Positions 1 through 8,156 of a stretch of DNA of 64,000 nt are shown here, in pieces. Under the pieces are notes generated by a model. It was given only the letters and a program-made list of their open reading frames with translations, did no database searches and was not told the DNA's origin. This DNA is from Spirosomataceae bacterium TFI 002. GTDB lineage: Bacteria > Bacteroidota > Bacteroidia > Cytophagales > Spirosomataceae. The DNA is taken from NCBI GenBank assembly GCA_900230115.1, contig LT907983.1, positions 744,001 to 808,000 of the forward strand, given 5' to 3'. Both the position numbers and the translations under genes were made by a program. Numbering within the stretch: the first letter of the stretch is position 1; each line of letters opens with the position of its first letter.

Positions 1-57
1 TACTACTTGAATAAAAGCAACGCCAATTGTGCTAAAAGTTAAAATGAACAATTTCAT
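1..57 (-). CDS. N-terminal start of an exported protein (cut by window edge)
   Basis: Reading the minus strand from an ATG at 57-55, nineteen codons are open to the window edge. They encode MKLFILTFSTIGVAFIQVV, a Lys followed by a hydrophobic stretch that looks like the beginning of a signal peptide or membrane anchor. The protein itself lies outside the window, so no function can be given. It would be divergent from the SRPBCC gene starting at 206, sharing the 148-bp AT-rich gap. Only the short length makes this call uncertain. Confidence 0.4.
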   Translation of the reverse strand, partial: MKLFILTFSTIGVAFIQVV

Positions 58-205
58 AAGATTCACTCTTTAGATGATGTAATATAAATTCATAGCTATA
101 AACTCATTATCAAATTTCAACACTTTAAAATGTTCATCATAGAGTAGAAATACCCTATTTTAAAGTTAATGTACTTTAAACCTAATTTGAGTACTTCAAA
201 ATCAT

Positions 206-646
206 ATGGAGCTAAAAATTCAAACTACTGTTCAGCGAGACCACCTTTATGTATGGCAGAACTTTAATCAAACACTTTTCGAGAAGCTTTCTCCTCCATT
301 TCCAAAGGCTAAACTCATCCAATATGACGGAAACGAAGTTGGATGTAAAGTAGATATTGAACTGGACTTCTTGATTTTTAAAAACCGATGGTTAAGTGTG
401 ATTACAGAAAATGGTGAAACTAAAAATGGCCTATACTTTAGAGATCAAGGGGAGAAGCTTCCTTTCTTTCTAGGCAAATGGAGTCATAAACATATCATAG
501 AACCTTACCAAAATGGTCAAACAATCATCAAAGACGAGGTGAGTTTTGAAGCTCCAATACCTTGGCTAAGTTTTCTTTTATATCCACTCATATGGGGGCA
601 ATTCTTATGGAGAATCCCGATTTACAAGCGAACTTTTTCAAAGTAG
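206..646 (+). CDS. SRPBCC-fold ligand-binding protein
   Basis: A 146-residue soluble protein resembling the SRPBCC (START/Bet v1-like) proteins that Bacteroidota annotate as ligand-binding or cell-division-inhibitor-like. The N-terminus (MELKIQTTVQ) leads into a pattern of 'fxxLSPPFPKAKLIQYDG' and 'KWSHKHIIEPYQNG', typical of the beta-strand order of this fold. There is no signal peptide, so it should be cytoplasmic. The ligand is unknown. Its stop codon abuts the stop codon of the convergent CAP-domain gene (TAG directly followed by TTA), leaving no room for a separate terminator. Family assignment rests on overall pattern and length rather than on a catalytic motif. Confidence 0.6.
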   Translation: MELKIQTTVQRDHLYVWQNFNQTLFEKLSPPFPKAKLIQYDGNEVGCKVDIELDFLIFKNRWLSVITENGETKNGLYFRDQGEKLPFFLGKWSHKHIIEPYQNGQTIIKDEVSFEAPIPWLSFLLYPLIWGQFLWRIPIYKRTFSK

Positions 647-1147
647 TTAACGAGAACCTAGCAACTGTGTCCAATACCCCTTGTATTCGCCAATTGCCAT
701 TTCGGTAAAGTGGTCCTTCATTAAGTTTTCACAATGCCCTGGACTATCTTTCCAAGCCTGAACAGCAGTGACAACAGTATGTGCAGGATCGGTAGATTGA
801 AAGATATTCTCTCCATAACTCATCCATTTATACCCCGCTATATCTAACCTACCTTCGGCATTATTGCCTCTTTTATCAATATGTCCAAAGTAGTTCTTTT
901 GTGACATGTCCTTACTGTGTGCCAATGCAGTAGCCTCAAGTGTCGAATTCCATACCAAGGCGTTTACAGGTGGAAAATACTTGCTTCCGCACTTACATCC
1001 TTTTGTCCTTATTTCATTGACAAGCTGTAAGGCTGATTTATTTTCAGCTGAATTAGCAGAATCCACCGTCACCGTTTTACAAGAGAATATTGTAAGGAAA
1101 AAAGATAAGGATAAAAGTGATAAGGTCATTTTCAAAATATGATTCAT
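647..1147 (-). CDS. CAP-domain (SCP/PR-1-like) lipoprotein
   Basis: A 166-residue exported protein. The N-terminus is a hydrophobic signal ending in the lipobox-like TIFSC (Cys at about residue 23), so it is probably a lipoprotein. The rest is a CAP domain: the family hallmarks HSKDMSQKNYFGH, GENIF and SPGHCENLM are all visible, supplying the His/Glu residues of the CAP cavity. Bacterial CAP proteins are secreted proteins of poorly defined role, with lipid or peptide binding or protease-like activity proposed for relatives. The size matches a minimal one-domain bacterial member. It is monocistronic, convergent with the SRPBCC gene, and separated from the M56 peptidase gene by a terminator hairpin. 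Confidence 0.8.
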   Translation of the reverse strand: MNHILKMTLSLLSLSFFLTIFSCKTVTVDSANSAENKSALQLVNEIRTKGCKCGSKYFPPVNALVWNSTLEATALAHSKDMSQKNYFGHIDKRGNNAEGRLDIAGYKWMSYGENIFQSTDPAHTVVTAVQAWKDSPGHCENLMKDHFTEMAIGEYKGYWTQLLGSR

Positions 1148-1261
1148 TAGCTCGATTCAATTTGCATTATTAAGTACAAATTTTATTCCAAATCCAGCTC
1201 AAGCATGCTTAGGATACCCTTTCTAACGAGGTTATTTCATTTTTCGTACAATGAATAAAAA

Positions 1262-1295
1262 TAAAACTCTCCCATCAATTGACGAGAGAGTTTTA
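1262..1295 (-). terminator. Intrinsic terminator of the BlaI/M56 operon
   Basis: Inverted repeat TAAAACTCTC (1262-1271) and GAGAGTTTTA (1286-1295) with a 14-nt loop, six bases past the stop of the M56 gene. Read on the minus strand the second arm is followed by a T-rich run (TTTTTATT), as expected of a Rho-independent terminator. Confidence 0.7.
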
Positions 1296-1300
1296 GTCGA

Positions 1301-3187
1301 TTAGTCTTTTATAGGCCTTGGCGGTGCTGGTGGTGTTGCCGGTTTTGGAATCGATTGAGGCTGCGGTGCAACTGTTGGTTTCGGAACTGCGGCAGGAGCA
1401 GGTGGAGCTGGAGGAGAAGGCGGATAGTTCATATGAATATGCTGACCATTCTCTATTTCATTCTTTACTTCGTTTGGTAGTAAATCTAACAAACTATTGT
1501 GCTCGTTTTCCATCCTATTTGCAACTTTACCTATTGCTCTTGATTGCGTCTCTAACTTTGCCTCAATTTCCTTCATGGGTCCTGCTTGCATTTTTTTCTC
1601 AAATTCTTTCTGCTTGATTTCCATTTGGGCCTGCCATTTTTCCAACTTAGGCTGATGCTCTTCCATCACTTTTTGTAGGGTTTGCATTTGCTGGCTGTAA
1701 GCTTGAGTTATTTCAGCCGACTTTTTATTATACGCTTTATCGCTACGATCAAGCTTCATTATTTCATTTGTCATTTTTGTAGCCAATTCACCAATCTCTT
1801 CTCCGCTTTTTTCTATTGCGGCTACGTATTCTTTAAAGTTAGGGTCATCGCTAGGATCTATTTCAAAAGCGAAATCCTTATGAATTGCTTCTATCTTGGA
1901 AGATTCCTTTTCTATAGCCTTACTCATCTCTTCTATTTCTTTTTGGCTCTTTTTAAAGCTCTTCCACTTCTTTTTAAATTCTTCTTTTTCACTTGCACTC
2001 ATTTCCACCTTTTTGCCATTCAAAACAATACCATCCTCATCTATATTAACATCATAGTTATCAGTTTTGATACTAACTTCTTCCTTGTTTATAGTCTGTT
2101 CTACTGTCCTACTTACAATTCCAGTGTCCAATGGAGAAACAACGGTTTCAATCTCGTTAACTATCAATGGTGCCTGAACTTCAGTAATAATACTTTCTTC
2201 TATTACTTCTTGATTAGGTTTTGGTACAAACCCAAAGGCCATAATCATACTACACATGAGCAGCAAAGCAAAAAACTTACTTTTCTGGTTTTTATTTTGG
2301 TATCCCAAAAGGCTCTCTATTCTATTCAGCGTAGGCATTTTCTTTTTACCAAATGCCATTGCAAATTCTGGTTGCGACTGAGATAACTGAATTGTCGCCA
2401 GAGTTTTGGCCAACAGTACTCCATTCCCTGTCCAGTCAGCGGCAAGGCTGTCACAAGCTAGTTCTCGGTTCTCGCGAATTTGATTCCCAATGAACCAATA
2501 AATGGGGTGAAAAAAGTAGATCGACTCAACGAGCGTTTGGAATAAGTTTACAAGAAAATCATTCCTTTTTATGTGGGCGAGTTCGTGTGCCAAAACCACT
2601 TCTAATTGCTCTACCGAAAGGTAATTCACCATTGCGACTGGTATCAGTATTATTGGCTTAAGATGACCTAACACCATTGCAGTAGTAACTTTATTGCTTT
2701 CAAAAATTTGAATTTTAAAACCTTCAATAGACACCTTCTTTGTCAAATCATGCCACGCAGTGGAAGCTTTGCTACTTAAAGAATTTTGATGTGAGCGTTT
2801 TAGCCATTGTACATATATTAGTGAAAATGAGTACTTAATACTTAGAAATGTGAAGCCAATAAGCCAAGCCGCAAATAAGTACGGAGAGTTTGCAGCTATC
2901 CATTGAGAAATTGAAAACTCGGCAGTGGCAATTTCCAGCATTGGCAATTCCCCACTTGCAAATTCTATTCTTGCTGAGAAAACCAAAAATAAGGTGATTG
3001 CACTTGCCACTATTTGACTAAAAAGTGCGTACAAGCCAAGATTAACTTTTGCCTGTGGTTCTTTCCACTTTTTGATCAATAGCCAATAGACTGCGAGAAT
3101 AATTGCACCTTGCCAAAATGAATGAAGAATTGTTTCTCCAAAACTGATCGCCCAAGGGCTCTCCAAAATTGATTGTAGCTTTTTCAT
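1301..3187 (-). CDS. M56 family metallopeptidase (BlaR1/MecR1-like antirepressor) with coiled-coil C-terminus
   Basis: A 628-residue integral membrane zinc peptidase. Membrane segments occur near residues 20-40, 52-70 and 100-125, the zinc motif HELAH is at about 201-205, and a further membrane helix (FFALLLMCSMIMAFGF) is at about 304-320. BlaR1-family proteins sense a signal outside the cell and use the cytoplasmic protease to relieve repression by BlaI. Here the part after the last helix is not a penicillin-binding transpeptidase domain. It is a Lys/Glu-rich predicted coiled coil (about 390-590) ending in a Pro/Ala-rich tail. The inducer is therefore unlikely to be read by a classic beta-lactam sensor. 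The gene lies 12 bp behind the BlaI-type repressor gene and is co-transcribed with it. Confidence 0.88.
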   Translation of the reverse strand: MKKLQSILESPWAISFGETILHSFWQGAIILAVYWLLIKKWKEPQAKVNLGLYALFSQIVASAITLFLVFSARIEFASGELPMLEIATAEFSISQWIAANSPYLFAAWLIGFTFLSIKYSFSLIYVQWLKRSHQNSLSSKASTAWHDLTKKVSIEGFKIQIFESNKVTTAMVLGHLKPIILIPVAMVNYLSVEQLEVVLAHELAHIKRNDFLVNLFQTLVESIYFFHPIYWFIGNQIRENRELACDSLAADWTGNGVLLAKTLATIQLSQSQPEFAMAFGKKKMPTLNRIESLLGYQNKNQKSKFFALLLMCSMIMAFGFVPKPNQEVIEESIITEVQAPLIVNEIETVVSPLDTGIVSRTVEQTINKEEVSIKTDNYDVNIDEDGIVLNGKKVEMSASEKEEFKKKWKSFKKSQKEIEEMSKAIEKESSKIEAIHKDFAFEIDPSDDPNFKEYVAAIEKSGEEIGELATKMTNEIMKLDRSDKAYNKKSAEITQAYSQQMQTLQKVMEEHQPKLEKWQAQMEIKQKEFEKKMQAGPMKEIEAKLETQSRAIGKVANRMENEHNSLLDLLPNEVKNEIENGQHIHMNYPPSPPAPPAPAAVPKPTVAPQPQSIPKPATPPAPPRPIKD

Positions 3188-3199
3188 AATTTGTGTTAT

Positions 3200-3574
3200 T
3201 TATTCTTTTTCTAATTTGTGTATAAGTTCTTTTATAGCTTTCAATTCTTCTTTGCTCGCCTTATGATTGCCCAATGCAGACATGACCATACTCATGGCAC
3301 TGCCTGAAAATGCAGTATCTACAAATCTTTCTATGAGGTCTTTTTGTGTATTCTCCTTCTTTATTGCGGGAAAATATATGTGTGATCGGCCACTCTCCCT
3401 CCTATCCAACAAACCTTTTTCGAGCATTATTTGCATAATTTTTAAGGTTGTAGTGTATCCTACTTTCTTACTTAGGTTTTGAGCGTCATTAATTTCTTTA
3501 ACAGTCGCTTCTTCCTGCTCCCATAAGAACTGGAGTATTTCTAATTCACTTTCGGTGGGTTTTTGATGTGCCAT
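3200..3574 (-). CDS. BlaI/MecI/CopY family winged-helix repressor
   Basis: A 124-residue repressor of the Penicillinase_R family. The N-terminus (KPTESELEILQFLWEQEEATVKEI) is the characteristic opening of BlaI/MecI. It is followed by the winged-helix segment KKVGYTTTLKIMQIMLEKGLL, the wing RRESGRSHIYFPA, and a C-terminal dimerisation helix. In the known systems the dimer binds an inverted repeat in the promoter and is cleaved on induction by the M56 partner, which is encoded immediately downstream here. Three copies of an inverted repeat in the gene's own promoter fit autoregulation. Other targets in the window were looked for but none was found. Confidence 0.92.
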   Translation of the reverse strand: MAHQKPTESELEILQFLWEQEEATVKEINDAQNLSKKVGYTTTLKIMQIMLEKGLLDRRESGRSHIYFPAIKKENTQKDLIERFVDTAFSGSAMSMVMSALGNHKASKEELKAIKELIHKLEKE

Positions 3575-3581
3575 ATCTATC

Positions 3582-3653
3582 TACGAATATCTTCGTAACA
3601 AATGTAGTACGAAAGTATTCGTAATGCAAAACTTTATTACGAATATTTTCGTA
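3582..3653. promoter_or_regulatory. Three BlaI-type operators
   Basis: Three 16-bp inverted repeats of the form TACGAA-N4-TTCGTA lie at 3582-3597, 3608-3623 and 3638-3653. All twelve arm bases match in every copy; only the four central bases differ (TATC, AGTA, TATT). They start 8 bp upstream of the repressor start codon and are spaced 26 and 30 bp apart. Position, symmetry and the neighbouring gene make them the likely binding sites of the BlaI-type repressor; that is an inference from the family. Confidence 0.85.
3599..3629 (-). promoter_or_regulatory. Bacteroidota-type promoter of the BlaI/M56 operon
   Basis: On the minus strand, TTG (3629-3627), a 20-bp spacer and TACATTTG (3606-3599) match the Bacteroidota consensus TTG-N17-23-TAnnTTTG. 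Operator 2 fills the spacer, operator 1 covers the expected transcription start and operator 3 lies just upstream of the TTG, a layout that would block RNA polymerase when the repressor is bound. Confidence 0.75.
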
Positions 3654-3687
3654 TCAAAGTATATTTTGCTCAAAATCGTGAGCTTTT

Positions 3688-3718
3688 TTGTTGCTATAAG
3701 TTTTATAAAATATCTTTA
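3688..3718 (+). promoter_or_regulatory. Possible promoter of the Crp/Fnr-family gene
   Basis: TATCTTTA at 3711-3718 differs from TAnnTTTG only in the last base. TTG triplets lie 17 bp (3691-3693) and 20 bp (3688-3690) upstream. It sits about 95 bp before the regulator's start codon. The AT-rich setting makes chance matches possible. Confidence 0.3.
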
Positions 3719-3812
3719 GTCAAATTTTTTTTCGGGAAAGCAGGGCTATTCAAGTAGAAAATGAATCTTTATCTCGAAAATCTTATTACTATCAATAAAA
3801 CCCTTCTATTAT

Positions 3813-4478
3813 ATGGAATTTAAACCCTTTGATATTGCCTGTTACAATAAACTGTATGAGCGTTTTTCGTTTCTTTTTGAGCCAGAATTGATCGATGAAA
3901 TATGTCAATCTGGAAAACTCAAGGAATTTGATATCGATGCTTGCATAGTAGATATTGGCGATAAAATAGAGTTTATGCCATTAGTTGTTTCTGGCTCAAT
4001 CAAAATAATGGTTGAGGACAAAGAAGGCGATGAATTGTTACTGTACTACTTAGAAGTGGGCGATACTTGTGCTGTGACACTTAACTGTTGTACACACAAA
4101 GCAAAATCTACTATACGTGCCATTGCAGAATCTAAAGTTGAGGTACTTTTTGTACCTGCCGAAAAAATGGAGGACTGGATGGTTAAATACAAGTCTTGGA
4201 GAAACTATATCCTTGAAAGCTATAATACTCGTCTAAACGAAATGGTTGGAGCAATTGATAATCTAGTTTTTAACAGCATGGAAGATAGGATCAAAAAATA
4301 CCTTAGAGATAAGGCATTTGTAGGTAAATCCTCTTCACTTCATATCACACACAATGATATTGCAAATGACCTTCACTCCTCTAGAGTCGTAATTTCTAGG
4401 TTAATGAAAAAACTAGAAAAGGAAGGAATTATAAAGCAAAACCGCCACAAGGTTGAGTTTTTGGAGTTTTCGAAATAA
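3813..4478 (+). CDS. Crp/Fnr family transcriptional regulator
   Basis: A 221-residue regulator with an N-terminal cyclic-nucleotide-binding-like beta-barrel (about 25-125), a dimerisation helix and a C-terminal Crp-type helix-turn-helix (ITHNDIANDLHSSRVVISRL, about 175-195). The barrel lacks an obvious cAMP phosphate-binding cassette. Several Cys residues, including the pair in LNCCTHKAK, raise the possibility of redox or metal sensing, but no Fnr-type N-terminal Cys cluster is present. Bacteroidota members of this group often control stress or central-metabolism genes. The neighbour downstream is a convergent mutarotase gene ending 5 bp away, so the regulator appears monocistronic. Target genes cannot be assigned from sequence. 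Confidence 0.85.
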   Translation: MEFKPFDIACYNKLYERFSFLFEPELIDEICQSGKLKEFDIDACIVDIGDKIEFMPLVVSGSIKIMVEDKEGDELLLYYLEVGDTCAVTLNCCTHKAKSTIRAIAESKVEVLFVPAEKMEDWMVKYKSWRNYILESYNTRLNEMVGAIDNLVFNSMEDRIKKYLRDKAFVGKSSSLHITHNDIANDLHSSRVVISRLMKKLEKEGIIKQNRHKVEFLEFSK

Positions 4479-4482
4479 CCCT

Positions 4483-5619
4483 TTACTCCGCTGAAAACTT
4501 GTACATCGTACTTGAACTATAAGTTTCGCCAGGGTTTAAAACTGTTGAAGGGAAATTCGCTTGGTTAGGTGAGTTAGGGAAATGCTGAGTCTCTAAACAG
4601 AAACCTGTTCTTTTTCCGTATACTTTCCCATTTTTACCTATTGCCGAACCTGTAAGGAAGTTTCCTGTATAAAACTGAACTGCTGGTTCGGTTGTATAAA
4701 CTTCCATTATACGTCCTGATGTAGCCTCTTTTACTTGAGCAACCAATTTCATATCGCTTGAATTATCCGTAAAAACCCAACAATGATCGTAACCACCTCC
4801 TAAGGCGATTTGATCAAAAGTAGTATCATTTATTCTTTCGGATATTTTATGGAAGCTCGTGAAATCCATAGGAGTTCCAGCTACATCAGCAAGTTCTCCT
4901 GTAGGAATTAAACCTTTATCTACGGGTAAAAACTTATCAGCAGCTATCATTACTTCATGATCTACTATAGAACCTCCAAGACCAGCCAAATTGAAATAGG
5001 CATGGTTGGTTAGATTTACGACCGTAGCCTTATCTGTAGTTGCCTCGTAATCTATTTTTAAACTATTGTCGTCATTTAATGTATATACGACCTTCACTTT
5101 TAATTCTCCAGGATATCCTTCATCACCATCTGGCGAAGTCAAGTGCAAAGTTAACTGAGCTTTATTTTCTTCAAAATCAGATACTTGCCAAACTTTTTTA
5201 TCAAAGCCTTTTAGCCCACCGTGTAGAGCATTCACACCATTATTAGTGGCTAAATTGTACTCTTCGCCATTCAATGAGAATTTACCATTTGCAATTCTAT
5301 TTCCATAGCGACCAACTAAGGCACCAAAAAATGGAACACCATCTAAATAGCCTTGTAACGAATCCATTCCTAATGTGATGTCGTCGTAATTTCCGTTTTT
5401 GTCGGGAGCTGTCCAAGATACAATAGTGCCACCTAGCGTAGAGATGTCAACAACCATACCTTGCGAATTTTTCAAAGAATATAAATCTACAGCTGTTCCG
5501 TCTGGCATTTGGCCAAAACTTGATTTTGAATTAGAATTAATCATTTCGGTTTTTTTCTCGTTCGTCCCACATGCCGACAATACGACTGCAAAAAGAACTA
5601 TGTATAATATATTTTTCAT
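4483..5619 (-). CDS. galM: Aldose 1-epimerase (mutarotase), lipoprotein form
   Basis: A 378-residue mutarotase that interconverts alpha and beta anomers of free sugars. The signal sequence ends in VVLSACG (Cys at about 17), so the enzyme is probably a periplasmic lipoprotein rather than the cytoplasmic form. Family landmarks are the NRIANGKF and NNGVNALHGG segments, the catalytic His in NLTNHAYFNLAG and the catalytic Glu in LETQHFPNSPNQANFPS. The gene starts 15 bp after the stop of a sodium/sugar symporter gene on the same strand, so the two form an operon in which periplasmic mutarotation would supply the anomer taken up by the symporter. The start was chosen at the Met preceding a regular lipoprotein signal. 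Confidence 0.9.
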   Translation of the reverse strand: MKNILYIVLFAVVLSACGTNEKKTEMINSNSKSSFGQMPDGTAVDLYSLKNSQGMVVDISTLGGTIVSWTAPDKNGNYDDITLGMDSLQGYLDGVPFFGALVGRYGNRIANGKFSLNGEEYNLATNNGVNALHGGLKGFDKKVWQVSDFEENKAQLTLHLTSPDGDEGYPGELKVKVVYTLNDDNSLKIDYEATTDKATVVNLTNHAYFNLAGLGGSIVDHEVMIAADKFLPVDKGLIPTGELADVAGTPMDFTSFHKISERINDTTFDQIALGGGYDHCWVFTDNSSDMKLVAQVKEATSGRIMEVYTTEPAVQFYTGNFLTGSAIGKNGKVYGKRTGFCLETQHFPNSPNQANFPSTVLNPGETYSSSTMYKFSAE

Positions 5620-5634
5620 GTTATTGAGTTGAAT

Positions 5635-7257
5635 TTATCCAGCAAAACTAATCATTACGTATGCTACAATGGCTACAATAAATATACTTGTAAACACATC
5701 TAAAAGCGTGAAACTCTCATTGTTTTCTTTTCGCTGCTCAGGCGTAACAGTGGACAATGTAAGACCTACAATCTTCGACTTGTCTGGAGCTGCCGAAAAT
5801 AAAGACACAAGAATGGTTGCAGCTACACAATACAAGAAAAAGAATGAAGAGAATTTTAAGAAATTCATATCGGCAAAATTATGAAGCATACTTCCCACCT
5901 CCATGGAATCCTTGTATACTTCCAGTGTTAGTCGAATTGCAGCAATAATTATCCCTGTAAATAAAGTAAACAAAGCACCTCTAGAGTTAATTCTACTTGA
6001 AAATATTCCTAATAAAAACACTGCAGTAATTGGTGGGGCAATATATGACTGTACATTTTGTAAATATTCATAAAGTGTTCCGCCTGCAAGCCTTTCAATT
6101 ATTGGTACCCAAAGCACACCTAATAATACAACTACTCCGGTGGCAATTCTTCCCACTTGAACCATTTTAGCTTCACTAGCTTCTGGCTTTAATTTTTTAT
6201 AGATATCAATGGTAAACAATGTAGAACAGCTATTAAATACAGATGCCAAGGATGACATTAAAGCGGCCATTAAACCCGCCGCAACTAAACCACGTAATCC
6301 AGCTGGCAATATTGCCATCATCAACGATGGAAAAGCTTGATCAGGAGTGTCCCATTCCAACTCTCCTCTCATTTTCAACACAAGGGCTATTATACCTGGA
6401 ATAAGGAATAAAAACAAAGGTAAAAGCTTTAGAAAAGCCCCAAAAATACTACCTCTACGCCCTTCTTTTATATTTTTAGCTGTAAGCACCCTTTGTACAA
6501 TCACTTGATCCGTACACCAGTACCAAATCCCAACGATGGTTGATGAAAGTACCAACCAGTGCCAAGGATAATCCTTGTCGTCCATTGACCTCCACATATT
6601 CATATACTCTGGACCAACAGTGTCTTTCACACTTTCCCATCCACCAGCAGCATCCAAACCCAAAAAGGTAAGGCAAGCTGCACCAACTACAAGTACTATG
6701 GCTTGAAGAGTCTCTGTATATACCACAGCCCTCATACCACCAAGAACTGTATAAATACCAGTAAGAATAACCGTTCCAAGAGCTCCTGTCATGAAAGAAA
6801 CTCCCAAAAGCGTAGAAATCACAATTCCACCGGCATATAATGTCACCGAAACTTTGGTTAAAACATACGCAGCTAAACTAAAAATACTCAAAAACCACCT
6901 TGCACGAGCATCAAACCTTTTCTCCAAAAACTCGGGCATCGTGAAAACTCCACTTCTTACATAAAAGGGCAAAAACAACCATCCCAAAAGTACAACTACC
7001 CAAGCATGTAGCTCATAAATTAAAAGAGGAAACTTATCTGCAGCCCCTGAACCGGCCAAACCCACAACGTGCTCTGATCCAATATTAGATGCAAATATAG
7101 ATGCACCAACTACAAACCAACCCATATTCCGCCCGGCTAGAAAGTAATCTTCGCTATCAGTTTGTTTTTGTGCTACCACCCACCAAGCTACACCTAGTAA
7201 AAGTGCGAAATAGCCTGCGATTACGACCCAGTCGAGGGTTTCTAAAGTATGTTCCAT
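5635..7257 (-). CDS. Sodium/solute symporter, SGLT-like (SSS family)
   Basis: A 540-residue inner-membrane transporter with about 13-14 hydrophobic helices. The early segment DWVVIAGYFALLLGVAWW, followed by DYFLAGRNMGWFVVGASIFASNIG, is the signature start of the solute:sodium symporter family, in particular the sodium/glucose (SGLT) branch, as are DQVIVQRVLTAKN and GLMAALMSSLASVFNSCSTLFT. The likely cargo is a hexose or related polyol. This agrees with the mutarotase gene 15 bp downstream in the same operon. The transporter gene is first in the pair; the TSUP permease gene lies 119 bp further upstream on the same strand. No promoter that matches the Bacteroidota consensus was seen in that gap. 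Confidence 0.92.
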   Translation of the reverse strand: MEHTLETLDWVVIAGYFALLLGVAWWVVAQKQTDSEDYFLAGRNMGWFVVGASIFASNIGSEHVVGLAGSGAADKFPLLIYELHAWVVVLLGWLFLPFYVRSGVFTMPEFLEKRFDARARWFLSIFSLAAYVLTKVSVTLYAGGIVISTLLGVSFMTGALGTVILTGIYTVLGGMRAVVYTETLQAIVLVVGAACLTFLGLDAAGGWESVKDTVGPEYMNMWRSMDDKDYPWHWLVLSSTIVGIWYWCTDQVIVQRVLTAKNIKEGRRGSIFGAFLKLLPLFLFLIPGIIALVLKMRGELEWDTPDQAFPSLMMAILPAGLRGLVAAGLMAALMSSLASVFNSCSTLFTIDIYKKLKPEASEAKMVQVGRIATGVVVLLGVLWVPIIERLAGGTLYEYLQNVQSYIAPPITAVFLLGIFSSRINSRGALFTLFTGIIIAAIRLTLEVYKDSMEVGSMLHNFADMNFLKFSSFFFLYCVAATILVSLFSAAPDKSKIVGLTLSTVTPEQRKENNESFTLLDVFTSIFIVAIVAYVMISFAG

Positions 7258-7376
7258 TTATATGTTAAGATTAGGGTTAATTTCAAAGCAGTAACAATGA
7301 TATAAATTCTATCCAATACTGGCTAGTTTTCTTTGCATTTTTAAACATCAAGACTAACAATTTGAACGATAAAAAC

Positions 7377-8153
7377 TTAAATGAAAAACTTCAAAGCTGA
7401 AATCGCTACCACCACTATTAATATTCGATAAATCCATGTATTCGCATTTGGCATTTTGGCTATAAAGTTCACCCCAAGCCAAGCTCCTATAGACTGGAAA
7501 AAGCCCATTAAAAGACCTAAACCAATGTGGACTTTCCCATAGTAAAAAAACAAAATTAAAGACGGTATAGTAAAAGCAAAAACCAATAACAGTTTAATTG
7601 CGTTGGCGTTTTTAAGACTGTAATTACCAACTAAAACAAGAGCAGCTAAAAGAAAAACCCCTACCCCAGCTTGTAAAAAACCACCATAAACTCCTATAAC
7701 AAATAGTACAAAAATTGTCAAAGGCTTATCAGGTTTAATATCACCTAGAGGGTCTTTTAGCCATTTTTGAGGCTTAAAAAGTAAAACTACCAACATTGCA
7801 AACATTAGAATTCCAATGCTATACCGCATCATAGTTTCATCTAAATTCACGGCTATGCGTGAACCCAGCAATGCCCCAATAGACGATGACAACAGTAATT
7901 TCCATGCCCCTTTAAATACCTTAGGGTCTTTTTTGAACCATGTCCAAGTTGCAATTCCAGATTGCATGACCACCCCTATACGATTGGTCGCATTGGCGAC
8001 GCTAGGAGGCAAACCACAAATAAAAATAAAAATGGGTAAAGTGAGCAATGAGCCACTGCCAGCAATAGTATTAATAATACCCGTAAAAATGCCCACAACC
8101 ACAAAGAGTAAAAGCTCCCAAATGGTGAGGTCAAATGAAAATAATGATTCCAA
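7377..8153 (-). CDS. TSUP family permease (TauE/SafE, sulfite-exporter type)
   Basis: A 258-residue membrane protein with roughly eight helices in the two-repeat arrangement of the TauE/SafE family. The N-terminal repeat has GIFTGIINTIAGSGSLLTLPIFIFI and a second glycine-rich turn occurs at GVYGGFLQAGVGVFLLAALVLVG, both diagnostic. Family members move sulfite, sulfoacetate, taurine products or other organosulfur anions, but many are uncharacterised. The gene begins 3 bp after the TonB-dependent receptor gene, so the two are co-transcribed. This could mean uptake of a compound by the receptor and passage of it, or of an anion released from it, through the permease. The window encodes two sulfatases, but neither is adjacent. 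Confidence 0.88.
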   Translation of the reverse strand: MESLFSFDLTIWELLLFVVVGIFTGIINTIAGSGSLLTLPIFIFICGLPPSVANATNRIGVVMQSGIATWTWFKKDPKVFKGAWKLLLSSSIGALLGSRIAVNLDETMMRYSIGILMFAMLVVLLFKPQKWLKDPLGDIKPDKPLTIFVLFVIGVYGGFLQAGVGVFLLAALVLVGNYSLKNANAIKLLLVFAFTIPSLILFFYYGKVHIGLGLLMGFFQSIGAWLGVNFIAKMPNANTWIYRILIVVVAISALKFFI

Positions 8154-8156
8154 ATG

